Shown: positions 1-6,701 of the stretch, one piece after another
Layout of the letters: each line of letters starts with the position of its first letter
Position numbering within the stretch: position 1 is the first letter of the stretch
NCBI GenBank assembly: GCA_024280135.1
Contig: JAJRQS010000134.1
Location: 1-9,480 of the forward strand
Length of the DNA: 9,480 nucleotides
Direction: 5' to 3'
Origin: Bacteroidota bacterium
GTDB lineage: Bacteria > Bacteroidota > Bacteroidia > Chitinophagales > Saprospiraceae
Program-made: the position numbers and the translations under genes
The notes under the pieces: model-generated
Told to the model about the DNA's origin: nothing
The model's input: only the letters and a program-made list of their open reading frames with translations
The model's database searches: none

Positions 1-1049
1 GCGATTTAGATGTTTTCTCCATTCAAGCTGATGAATCTTTTGCTTATGTCAATTATATTAAAATCATAGACGGCGCCATCATCCATACCCATACTGCCGA
101 AATGACCATGAACCTCAATCAAGATTTGGCGCAGTTATTAGCGTATTCCATCCCTATTTTGCGCAAGCAATTTCAAAGTATAGCCCCCGAAATAATCCTT
201 CCTTTTAAAGTACTGCTTCCGCAAAAATATATTATTCAAACTATCCCAGCAATCGGAGACAAGAAAAAATTACTAGACCTTTCGGAAAAAAATCTAAAGT
301 TTTTTATCCTACAAAAATTAAAAAAATCTAGCGAATACGTTCGGCAAAGTCCTAGTGAAAGAATTCTTTCTACTTTACAGAAAGACCTGAATATGAAGGA
401 GTTACCTATCCATTTTGAATGTTTTGATAATTCTAACCTGATGGGCACCAATCCCGTATCTTCTTGTGTGGTATTCAAAAATGGCAAGCCCTCCAAAAAA
501 GATTATCGCCACTATAATGTCAAAACAGTAGAAGGTCCCAATGATTTTGCTTCCATGGAAGAAGTCGTCTATCGAAGATACAAGAGACTGCTCGACGAAA
601 AACAGAGCTTACCACAATTAATCATCATTGATGGCGGTAAAGGACAGCTCAGTTCTGCTGCAAAGAGCTTAGTCAAATTAAAAATATTAGACCAAGTTAC
701 CGTCATTGGTATTGCGAAAAGACTAGAGGAGATTTTCTATCCTAATGAGTCTATTCCGCTTTATATAAATAAAAAATCTGAATCTTTAAAACTCATACAA
801 CACGCTCGAAATGAATCACATCGTTTTGCTATTAATTTTCATCGACTGAAGAGAACGAAGGCGATGTTACATAGTGAGCTAAATGACATCCCGGGAATCG
901 GACCTAAAACGGCCAAAAAATTATTAAGTCACTTTGGGTCTGTTAAAGCAATTCGGGGCGCAAATTATGCTGACTGGGTCACAGTGGTAGGCAAAAGTGT
1001 CGCAAACAAGCTAAAGTGTTATTTTGATGCCGATTCTAATCTAAAATAA
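1..1049 (+). CDS. uvrC: UvrABC system protein C, C-terminal part (5' end outside window)
   Basis: UvrC is the nuclease subunit of bacterial nucleotide excision repair; with UvrA and UvrB it cuts the damaged strand on both sides of a lesion. The frame is open from position 3, and the ATG at 102 is an internal codon, because the codons before it read as conserved UvrC sequence (DVFSI, YVNYIKIIDGAIIHTHT). About 348 residues are visible of the usual 600 or so, so the GIY-YIG domain and UVR motif lie upstream of the window. The RNase H-like 5'-incision domain is complete: ECFDNSN (visible residue D142), NDFASM (D181), LIIIDGGKGQL (D210) and NESHRFAI (H273) match the D-D-D-H catalytic set known from E. 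coli UvrC. A helix-hairpin-helix DNA-binding tail follows (NDIPGIGPKTAKKLLSHFG). The gene ends in TAA 55 bp before psd. Nothing in the visible part looks broken. Confidence 0.97.
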   Translation, partial: DLDVFSIQADESFAYVNYIKIIDGAIIHTHTAEMTMNLNQDLAQLLAYSIPILRKQFQSIAPEIILPFKVLLPQKYIIQTIPAIGDKKKLLDLSEKNLKFFILQKLKKSSEYVRQSPSERILSTLQKDLNMKELPIHFECFDNSNLMGTNPVSSCVVFKNGKPSKKDYRHYNVKTVEGPNDFASMEEVVYRRYKRLLDEKQSLPQLIIIDGGKGQLSSAAKSLVKLKILDQVTVIGIAKRLEEIFYPNESIPLYINKKSESLKLIQHARNESHRFAINFHRLKRTKAMLHSELNDIPGIGPKTAKKLLSHFGSVKAIRGANYADWVTVVGKSVANKLKCYFDADSNLK

Positions 1050-1055
1050 ATTTAC

Positions 1056-1063
1056 TACCTTTG
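1056..1063 (+). promoter_or_regulatory. candidate Bacteroidota -7 promoter element for psd
   Basis: TACCTTTG matches the Bacteroidota -7 consensus TAnnTTTG in full. It lies in the 55-bp gap between uvrC and psd, about 41 bp before the psd ATG, which would give a leader of roughly 35 nt. No TTTG -33 element stands at the usual spacing; the nearest, at 1023-1026, is about 29 bp upstream and too far. psd may therefore have its own promoter besides read-through from uvrC. The call rests on one short motif. Confidence 0.4.
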
Positions 1064-1104
1064 CTCTACCTAAAAATCAGCTAGCAAGCTCCATAAACAA
1101 TCAA

Positions 1105-1749
1105 ATGAGAATACACAAAGAAGGTGCCCCAACTATCCTGATTGGCTTAATAAGTCTTTCCATTGCTACTTGGTTTTCTTTTAATCGACTTCCGTATAAT
1201 TGGGCTATAGTCATCGGGGTTATATCATTGGCTATTGCCATTCTAATTATTCGTTTTTTCAGGCATCCCGTTCGAAATCCTACAATCATGGAAGACAATT
1301 TGGTCTATGCCCCCGCCGACGGCAAGGTTGTCGTATTAGAGGACGTAGAAACAAAAGAGTTTGGGAAGAAAACACAAGTTTCGATATTCATGTCTCCGCT
1401 CAATGTACATGTTAATTGGAGTCCTGTCATTGGTGTAGTGAGTGAAAGGGATTACTTTCCTGGACGTCATCTACCTGCATGGCACCCCAAGTCCTCAACA
1501 GATAACGAAAGAATGCGCGTCATCGTCCAAACCAACAGTACAGAAGTAATCGTTCAACAAATAGCGGGTATTATGGCTCGACGTATTTGCAATTATATGC
1601 AGGTCGGTGATGAAGTAAAACAAGGCACAGAGTTGGGCTTTATCAAGCTAGGTTCTAGAGTTGATATATTCTTACCTACTTCCGCAAAAATCAATGTCAA
1701 AATCGGGGACAAAGTAAAAGGAGTAGCAACTGTAATTGCTGAGATTTAA
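1105..1749 (+). CDS. psd: phosphatidylserine decarboxylase, short membrane-bound type
   Basis: The enzyme decarboxylates phosphatidylserine to phosphatidylethanolamine at the inner membrane, the last step of the CDP-diacylglycerol route to this lipid. The 214-residue length fits the short bacterial/archaeal class of Psd, not the roughly 320-residue E. coli form. Two hydrophobic segments (about residues 9-26 and 33-52) anchor it. The conserved core follows: APADGKV (69-75, with D72), SIFMSPLNVHVN (93-104), LPAWHPKSSTDNER (123-136) and FIKLGSRVDIFLP (179-191). The GS pair at 183-184 is the expected self-cleavage point that yields beta and alpha chains, with Ser184 converted to the pyruvoyl cofactor; D72 and H127 are plausible partners in self-processing, assigned by analogy. 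Residue 105 is Trp where many homologues have Arg, a minor variation. ATG start behind an A-rich leader; convergent with the next gene, 18 bp apart, with no hairpin terminator visible. Confidence 0.95.
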   Translation: MRIHKEGAPTILIGLISLSIATWFSFNRLPYNWAIVIGVISLAIAILIIRFFRHPVRNPTIMEDNLVYAPADGKVVVLEDVETKEFGKKTQVSIFMSPLNVHVNWSPVIGVVSERDYFPGRHLPAWHPKSSTDNERMRVIVQTNSTEVIVQQIAGIMARRICNYMQVGDEVKQGTELGFIKLGSRVDIFLPTSAKINVKIGDKVKGVATVIAEI

Positions 1750-1767
1750 CAAACTCAATGAATAGCG

Positions 1768-2520
1768 CTACCAGCTAAACAGTACATCAACCATCGGAAA
1801 AATTTTATTATCTTTTCCATAAGGAAAACGACCCGAAGTCTGCATGACCCCTGCTCGTATCGCAAATCTATCCGACTTATTCCATTGAATTTTTAAGCGA
1901 TTCTCCATAATACTTCCTTTATATGCTTTTGTCAAAAAGAAGGCATCAAAATCATAACTATAAGTAAAGCGGTTAAATAAATTTCCATTTAGGTCTAAAG
2001 AAAAATACGGAGTCGCAAAATTATTGTAAGAATACGTACGCGGGTACGCAAAGAAATACTCAATTTCTGGAAAGTGTTTATCTTTTCCAATAGAGAAAGT
2101 CATGTCGATGCCTACGCCTACATTTGCTTCAAAATTTGCATTAAATTTTCGACCGATAGAAACCGAGTTATTAAATTGGATCATTTGTGGTATTTTTGAA
2201 GTAGCTGGCAATACACCTCCTGTTCCTCTACGGGCCATCACCTTATACAAAAGACTCGGATAAGCCAAATGATGCTTAGACATTAGATTATATTCCCCAA
2301 AAGATTTCCAATATTTTTTTATTCCAACGTGAGGTATAATGAAGAAATAAATCGGATGTATTTTTAATTCCACAGAATCTTTTAACCCAATTTTCAAGGG
2401 CGAAAAAAGACCAATTTCTTTACGACCCTTTTCTAACAATTGGCTTCCATTTGATGACCATTGGGCTTGAGCCGAAAACGTAAAAAACCAAACAACTAGT
2501 CCTATTACTATTTTTTTCAT
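1768..2520 (-). CDS. exported protein of unknown function, probable outer-membrane beta-barrel
   Basis: I do not recognise a family. The product is 250 residues from the ATG at 2520. An in-frame GTG at 2529 would add three residues (VNR), but the ATG gives a clean signal peptide, MKK followed by a hydrophobic core and a signal peptidase I site FSAQA^Q (cleavage after residue 19). The mature part alternates polar and hydrophobic or aromatic residues in strand-like stretches (about 115-145, 155-195, 205-225) and ends in MVDVLFSW; a terminal aromatic residue is typical of proteins folded by the BAM complex. It follows the lipoprotein gene by 15 bp on the same strand, so the two are probably co-transcribed and may act together in the outer envelope. 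Export is well supported; the barrel fold is an inference from residue pattern. It could instead be a soluble periplasmic beta protein. Confidence 0.75.
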   Translation of the reverse strand: MKKIVIGLVVWFFTFSAQAQWSSNGSQLLEKGRKEIGLFSPLKIGLKDSVELKIHPIYFFIIPHVGIKKYWKSFGEYNLMSKHHLAYPSLLYKVMARRGTGGVLPATSKIPQMIQFNNSVSIGRKFNANFEANVGVGIDMTFSIGKDKHFPEIEYFFAYPRTYSYNNFATPYFSLDLNGNLFNRFTYSYDFDAFFLTKAYKGSIMENRLKIQWNKSDRFAIRAGVMQTSGRFPYGKDNKIFPMVDVLFSW

Positions 2521-2535
2521 TCTATTCACTTCAAA

Positions 2536-3639
2536 TTATTTCAAAATATACATTGCGGACAATGGTGCATGATCGGACAAAGGCATCGTCTCAGCCCCTC
2601 CTAAATCAGTACTTTGGTGCACCAAACCAGCATCATCTACAAAATCACCATTGGTAAATAGGTAGTCTAATTTTCTGTTCCAAAATCCGTTTTTATCGGA
2701 AGTAAAAGAATAAAACGCTGAATTATCTCCAGCATATCTTTCCAACGAAACTGCGGGTTCATACATATAAAAAGGCAACATCAAATCTAACTCTTCCTTA
2801 AAAGAAGCTGCTTCATAATCTGGATCTCCCTTGCAAGCATCATCGTTAAATTCTTCATACTTTACACTACCAGGCGGAATCGTATTAAAATCACCACCCA
2901 GGATAAAAGTACCATTCGTATCATTAATCAAATCAACTTCTGATCCAATTATACTCAATTGCTTTTGGCGAGTATCATCTGTTGAATAGGCTGAGGTATG
3001 TGTATTAAAAACATAGACTTCTTTTCCCTTCACCGTCACCAAAGTCTTTAAAATATTTCTACGCAAATAAAAATATTGGACGATTCCACTTTGTTCTTCT
3101 ATCAAAGGTAAATCAATTCGCTTTGCATTTTTCAAAGGATACTTCGACAAAATGGCATTACCCGAATTTACTCGACCAAGTCCATCGCTAGGCACATAAT
3201 CCGATTTCCATTGAGAAGCATAGTAGGCATAATTCAAATCGGTATGATCCAAGATCCACTGCAATTGATCTACATAAGCCGAACGCTTTGACTGTATATC
3301 CACCTCTTGCAATAAAAGAATATCCGGATCTAAATGCTTTATCTCTTTGCCAATGCCATTCATATTGGAGACCACCTCTGATTCTGTCATCAACACACGA
3401 TCACCATAACAATCAAAGAAAAAATCTATTCGCCCACCACCAAATTTAATATTCCAGCAAACCACATTTAACGTATCCTTACTAAGCGGTTCTTTAATAA
3501 TTTTACTTTCATAATAAATTGCCGTTTTACTATTCGCATCCTCTTCAATCTTGGTATCAAATGGATCGCAAGAAGCTATCAGCAAGACTACAACCCAAAA
3601 CAAAAAAGCAATTCTATTTGAATAATATTTCATAAGCAT
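2536..3639 (-). CDS. endonuclease/exonuclease/phosphatase-fold lipoprotein
   Basis: The protein (367 residues) has the metal-dependent phosphoesterase fold shared by DNase I, exonuclease III, inositol phosphatases and sphingomyelinases. The catalytic landmarks are in order: VVCWNIKFGG (N63), LLLQEVD (E112), VFNTHTS (N212, H214), ILGGDFNT (D250, N252), KLDYLF (D325) and LSDHAPLSA (D356, H357). A complete set implies an active hydrolase. The N-terminus is a lipoprotein signal, with a hydrophobic run and lipobox IASC at Cys24, so the enzyme should be lipid-anchored in the envelope; acidic residues after the Cys (CDPFDTKIEED) might act as a surface-export signal as known in other Bacteroidota, but this is uncertain. 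The start may be ATG 3639 (MLMK) or ATG 3633 (MK), and both keep the signal. Substrate cannot be read from sequence: nucleic acid, phospholipid headgroup and sugar phosphate are all possible. First gene of a two-gene unit with the exported protein downstream. Confidence 0.88.
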   Translation of the reverse strand: MLMKYYSNRIAFLFWVVVLLIASCDPFDTKIEEDANSKTAIYYESKIIKEPLSKDTLNVVCWNIKFGGGRIDFFFDCYGDRVLMTESEVVSNMNGIGKEIKHLDPDILLLQEVDIQSKRSAYVDQLQWILDHTDLNYAYYASQWKSDYVPSDGLGRVNSGNAILSKYPLKNAKRIDLPLIEEQSGIVQYFYLRRNILKTLVTVKGKEVYVFNTHTSAYSTDDTRQKQLSIIGSEVDLINDTNGTFILGGDFNTIPPGSVKYEEFNDDACKGDPDYEAASFKEELDLMLPFYMYEPAVSLERYAGDNSAFYSFTSDKNGFWNRKLDYLFTNGDFVDDAGLVHQSTDLGGAETMPLSDHAPLSAMYILK

Positions 3640-3649
3640 TATTTAGGGG

Positions 3650-3657
3650 TAAAAGTA
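3650..3657 (-). promoter_or_regulatory. weak -7-like element for the minus-strand lipoprotein unit
   Basis: On the minus strand this reads TACTTTTA, seven of eight positions of TAnnTTTG with A in place of the final G. It lies only about 11 bp upstream of the ATG at 3639, leaving a very short leader. No TTTG stands at -33. It is reported because the 64-bp divergent gap must hold promoters in both directions; the support is slight. Confidence 0.2.
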
Positions 3658-3679
3658 GTGAATTCTTTTATTTTTCACT

Positions 3680-3687
3680 TATCTTTA
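3680..3687 (+). promoter_or_regulatory. weak -7-like element for the aminotransferase/omega-amidase unit
   Basis: TATCTTTA matches the Bacteroidota -7 consensus TAnnTTTG except for the last base. It ends 16 bp before the ATG at 3704, so the leader would be short. No -33 TTTG is visible upstream. It and the opposite-strand candidate sit in the same divergent gap and do not overlap. Confidence 0.25.
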
Positions 3688-3703
3688 AGCATAAAACTCA
3701 ACT

Positions 3704-4852
3704 ATGCCGTATAACATCCATTCCAAACTCACGGATAATAAGCCGTCCATTTTTTCAGTCATGTCTGCGCTTGCCCGAAAAGAAGGTGCGCTTAACCTAT
3801 CACAGGGTTTTCCCGACTTTGGGATTGATACTTCTTTAATGGAACACCTTAATGATGCCGTTAGAAAAGGGCTAAATCAATATGCTCCGATGGCAGGCCT
3901 ACCCGCTTTGCGAGAACAAATCGCCCTAAAAACAGCTAAATTACATGGTAAACTATACGATATTGAAGAAGAGATAACTGTCGTACCAGGTGCCACTTTA
4001 GGCATTTTTGCTGCCATCTCCGCTGTCATCCATCCGGGTGATGAGGTGATCATTTTTGATCCAGCGTATGATTCTTATCAGCCTACGATTGAATTAAACG
4101 GTGGAAAGGCAATACAAATACCTTTGACTTTCCCTGATTTTTCAATAGACTGGAAGCAAGTATCTGAAGCCATCAGTTCAAAGACCCGAATGATGATACT
4201 CAATTCGCCCCATAATCCGTCTGGAGCGATGCTATCGCAAAATGACCTGAAGGAATTAAAAAAGATAGTCGCTAATACGAACATTTTACTCATCAGCGAT
4301 GAAGTCTATGAACACATTACTTTTGATGGCAGAAAACATTTGAGCTTTGCAGGAGATGAGGAACTGGCTGCTCGAAGTTTTGTGATTGCTTCGTTTGGGA
4401 AAACCTATCATACTACAGGCTGGAAGATGGGCTATGTGCTGGCGCCAAAAGCATTGACGAAAGTATTGCGAGAAGGCTATCAATTTATGGCTTTTAGTGC
4501 CCACACCCCTACTCAATATGCTTTCGCAAAAATGTTAGAAGATACATCTAGTTATCTAAACCTTGGGCAATTCTATCAGCGCAAACGAGATTTATTCCGC
4601 CAATCAATCGAAACTTCTAGGTTTAAAATATTTCCTTCCTATGGATCTTATTTTCAATTACTCGGTTTTGACGCAATAACCCATGAAGGAGATGTGGCTT
4701 TTGCCGAAAGGCTAACCAAAGAATTTAAAATTGCATCTATCCCCATTTCTGTGTTTTACAAGAACCAAACTGACAATAAAATATTACGATTTTGCTTTGC
4801 AAAAAAAGATGAAACCATCCTTAAAGCTGCTGAAATATTATGCAAGATATAA
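3704..4852 (+). CDS. ybdL: methionine/glutamine aminotransferase, YbdL type (PLP fold type I)
   Basis: This cytosolic pyridoxal-phosphate enzyme moves amino groups between methionine, glutamine or aromatic amino acids and 2-oxo acids. Its 382 residues match E. coli YbdL in length and motifs: NLSQGFPDFG (31-40), NQYAPMAGLPALREQIA (58-74), VVPGATLGIFAAI (93-105), NSPHNPSGA (167-175, N171 near the cofactor ring), LLISDEVYEHI (195-205, D199 and Y202), SFGKTYHTTGWKMGY (230-244, with K233 as the Schiff-base lysine) and LRFCFAK (361-367, R362 for the substrate carboxylate). Every residue expected for activity is present. The 3' end overlaps the omega-amidase gene by 13 bp. This neighbour favours glutamine as a physiological amino donor, for example in returning 2-oxo-4-methylthiobutyrate to methionine. 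The family also includes kynurenine aminotransferases, so substrate range is not settled by sequence. ATG start behind an A-rich leader. Confidence 0.93.
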   Translation: MPYNIHSKLTDNKPSIFSVMSALARKEGALNLSQGFPDFGIDTSLMEHLNDAVRKGLNQYAPMAGLPALREQIALKTAKLHGKLYDIEEEITVVPGATLGIFAAISAVIHPGDEVIIFDPAYDSYQPTIELNGGKAIQIPLTFPDFSIDWKQVSEAISSKTRMMILNSPHNPSGAMLSQNDLKELKKIVANTNILLISDEVYEHITFDGRKHLSFAGDEELAARSFVIASFGKTYHTTGWKMGYVLAPKALTKVLREGYQFMAFSAHTPTQYAFAKMLEDTSSYLNLGQFYQRKRDLFRQSIETSRFKIFPSYGSYFQLLGFDAITHEGDVAFAERLTKEFKIASIPISVFYKNQTDNKILRFCFAKKDETILKAAEILCKI

Positions 4853-5598
4853 CCGCCACCCTCATCCAGAAAGATTTGCATTGGGAGAATCCTCGACAGA
4901 ATATTATTGATTTTGAATCTTTGTTATTAAAAATTGAGGCACCTAGTGATTTGGTCATCCTACCAGAAATGTTTACCACAGGGTTCAGTATGCAGCCCCA
5001 TAAATTTGCGGAAGCAATGCATGGCCCTACTACTCAGTGGCTGCAAAAAATGGCCAATCAAACAAACAAAACCATCATCGGAAGCCTCATCATCAAAGAA
5101 AACAATAAATACTATAATCGTTTAATTTGGGCTTCGCCTAATCAGCCCCTTCAGAAATATGACAAAAGACATCTATTTTCTTATGGGCATGAAGACGATC
5201 ATTATACGGCTGGCAATGCCATCCTAGAATCGACAATAAAAAATTGGAAAATCCGACCGCTTATCTGCTACGACTTGCGCTTTCCGGTATGGAGTCGCAA
5301 TACGACTGACTATGATTTATTGGTATATGTTGCGAACTGGCCGACTCGACGCATTGAGCATTGGCGCAGCTTATTAATTGCTAGAGCCATTGAAAATCAA
5401 TGCTTTGTGATTGGTTTAAATCGGATAGGCAAAGATAAAAATGGAATTGAGCACAATGGTAATTCCATGATTATTTCTCCGAAAGGAGTCGTACTTTCTG
5501 AGCTTATCGGTGAAGAAATCGTCCATACTGTAAAGCTTTCGAAGACGGAGCTGCTAGATTACCGTAAGCAATTTCCAGCTTTATTGGATCGAGATTAA
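4840..5598 (+). CDS. yafV: omega-amidase, YafV/Nit2 type (carbon-nitrogen hydrolase)
   Basis: The enzyme hydrolyses alpha-ketoglutaramate, the deaminated form of glutamine, to 2-oxoglutarate and ammonia. It belongs to the nitrilase superfamily, and the Glu-Lys-Cys triad is complete: LPEMFTTGFSM (E43), YDKRHLFSYG (K109) and ICYDLRFPVWSRN (C143). The last motif, with VANWPTRR and RAIENQCFVIGLNRIG, is characteristic of the YafV omega-amidase subgroup rather than of nitrilases or beta-ureidopropionases. Length is 252 residues, normal for the group, and there is no signal peptide, so it is cytosolic. The ATG lies inside the last codons of the aminotransferase gene in another frame, which suggests translational coupling. 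The pairing with a glutamine-using aminotransferase supports the assignment: removing the amidated keto acid makes the transamination effectively irreversible. A near-perfect hairpin follows the TAA. Confidence 0.93.
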   Translation: MQDITATLIQKDLHWENPRQNIIDFESLLLKIEAPSDLVILPEMFTTGFSMQPHKFAEAMHGPTTQWLQKMANQTNKTIIGSLIIKENNKYYNRLIWASPNQPLQKYDKRHLFSYGHEDDHYTAGNAILESTIKNWKIRPLICYDLRFPVWSRNTTDYDLLVYVANWPTRRIEHWRSLLIARAIENQCFVIGLNRIGKDKNGIEHNGNSMIISPKGVVLSELIGEEIVHTVKLSKTELLDYRKQFPALLDRD

Positions 5599-5607
5599 TT
5601 CCAAAAA

Positions 5608-5643
5608 AAATTCCTTTTTCTAACGAATTAGAAAAAGGAATTT
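5608..5643. terminator. bidirectional intrinsic terminator between convergent genes
   Basis: A perfect 16-bp inverted repeat (left arm 5608-5623, right arm 5628-5643) with loop CGAA fills the 79-bp gap between the convergent omega-amidase and PorP/SprF genes. The A8 run at 5603-5610 becomes a U8 tract when read on the minus strand, so the signal is strongest for the adhesin/porP transcript. In the plus direction only TTT, itself within the stem, ends the hairpin. The stem is A/T-rich, with few G-C pairs, as is common at this base composition. Confidence 0.85.
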
Positions 5644-5677
5644 ATAGAACATAGTATCTAAACCATCTCAGATTAAT

Positions 5678-6676
5678 TTAAAAATATCTGATATGTACCA
5701 TCTTGGTATCTTCATAGTCAAAGTCATATCCGACCATTAATTCGACACTACCACTAGATACTGTTTGTATTTTTGTTAGAGAATAATCGTAGGCTGCTCC
5801 TATTCTCATTCCATTTTTCAATAGCAGCGAAGTCCAAAGATTTGCCGAATCATAGCTACTTGATTTATTCGTAAATACTTCTACAGAAGAACGGAAAGAC
5901 GCTCCAAACCAAAAAGTATTGTAAAATAACAAACCCATATCAATATCAAACTCCATTGGAGCTGCCACATTAAAATTAGTATTAGAAGCTGAACCAAATA
6001 GGTTCACTGCTTTAAATAACAAGCTAGGTTTTAAGACTACAATGTCCCCCGCTAAAGGAATGGCTCCACCTAAGCTATAATAATAGTGTCGATATAATCT
6101 AGCACTTTGATCCAAATTCGTATTATCTATCGGATTCAATTTTGACTCCAATAATCCAGGAGTAGCAATACCTGTATAGAATCGATCAGAATAATAATAA
6201 ATCCCTACGCCTACATTAGGTAACCATTTTGATTCATTCCCATTTCCAAACGCTTCATCTATTCCTTGAGGATCTTTATATCTCAATTTATTCCAATCTG
6301 CTCTCCAATTAACGGCTCCACCTTGCAGCGCAATGGATAATTTACCTGCGCCAAAATCCATGCGATACGCATAGATGGCATTTAATGTGGTCGAACCTGT
6401 TGCCCCGATTTTATCATTAATCACACTCAATCCTACGGCCACACGAGGCTTGATCGGAGAGTGAATACTTAATGTCTGTGTCACAGGAGCTCCTTCTAGC
6501 CCCATCCATTGGTTCCGATAGAGGATATTTGCCGAAAGGGCATCTCGTGAACCTGCATAAGCGGGATTGAAAGCTAACGTGTTGAACATATATTTCGTAA
6601 ACATACTTTGCTGCTGTGCCGAAACGGACGTAGCGCAAAACATCACGAAAATAAAGGTCAATTTTTTAAGTGTCAT
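5678..6676 (-). CDS. PorP/SprF-family type IX secretion system membrane protein
   Basis: PorP/SprF proteins are outer-membrane proteins of the Bacteroidota; in Flavobacterium johnsoniae SprF is needed for secretion and surface attachment of the adhesin SprB. The protein has 332 residues with a signal peptide cleaved after VSA (residue 20) to leave QQQSMFTKYMFN. The family's signature N-terminal segment is clear: FNTLAFNPAYAGSRD (31-45), then YRNQWMGLEGAPVTQTLS (53-70) and repeated strand-like stretches, ending in the aromatic VHIRYF expected of an outer-membrane barrel. It starts 25 bp after the stop of the adhesin gene on the same strand and so is almost certainly its operon partner. Many such paralogues occur per genome, each beside a large protein with a type B C-terminal domain; this looks like a dedicated SprF-like copy rather than the core PorP, but the sequence alone cannot exclude the latter. 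Confidence 0.93.
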   Translation of the reverse strand: MTLKKLTFIFVMFCATSVSAQQQSMFTKYMFNTLAFNPAYAGSRDALSANILYRNQWMGLEGAPVTQTLSIHSPIKPRVAVGLSVINDKIGATGSTTLNAIYAYRMDFGAGKLSIALQGGAVNWRADWNKLRYKDPQGIDEAFGNGNESKWLPNVGVGIYYYSDRFYTGIATPGLLESKLNPIDNTNLDQSARLYRHYYYSLGGAIPLAGDIVVLKPSLLFKAVNLFGSASNTNFNVAAPMEFDIDMGLLFYNTFWFGASFRSSVEVFTNKSSSYDSANLWTSLLLKNGMRIGAAYDYSLTKIQTVSSGSVELMVGYDFDYEDTKMVHIRYF

Positions 6677-6701
6677 GTCTGTTTATTTAAATGCGGGTCG
6701 T

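Noticed and set aside
236..496. Open minus-strand frame of 86 codons inside uvrC.
   Set aside because: It is antisense to a strongly conserved part of UvrC, has no recognisable domain and no upstream promoter. The same applies to the other short open frames antisense to or out of frame with the genes here, for example 1101-1298, 4078-4293, 4286-4516, 6417-6638, 7474-7713 and 9006-9206.
1023..1026. TTTG as a -33 element for the psd promoter.
   Set aside because: It is about 29 bp from the -7 candidate, well beyond the usual 17-23 bp, and lies inside the uvrC coding sequence.
1079..1092. Small AGCT inverted repeat between uvrC and psd as an operator or terminator.
   Set aside because: The arms are only four bases and no U tract follows; such repeats arise by chance.
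1750..1767. Terminator between the convergent psd and exported-protein genes.
   Set aside because: Only an AGCGCT palindrome is present near 1764-1769, with no stem-loop and no U tract.
2521..2529. GTG at 2527-2529 as start of the small exported protein.
   Set aside because: The ATG at 2518-2520 gives a standard MKK signal peptide and lies nine bases downstream; the GTG adds only VNR and is a weaker start codon.
2536..3639. Assignment of the lipoprotein as exonuclease III (xthA) or as sphingomyelinase.
   Set aside because: The active-site motifs are shared by the whole superfamily. A lipobox argues against cytosolic exonuclease III, and nothing visible singles out a sphingomyelinase.
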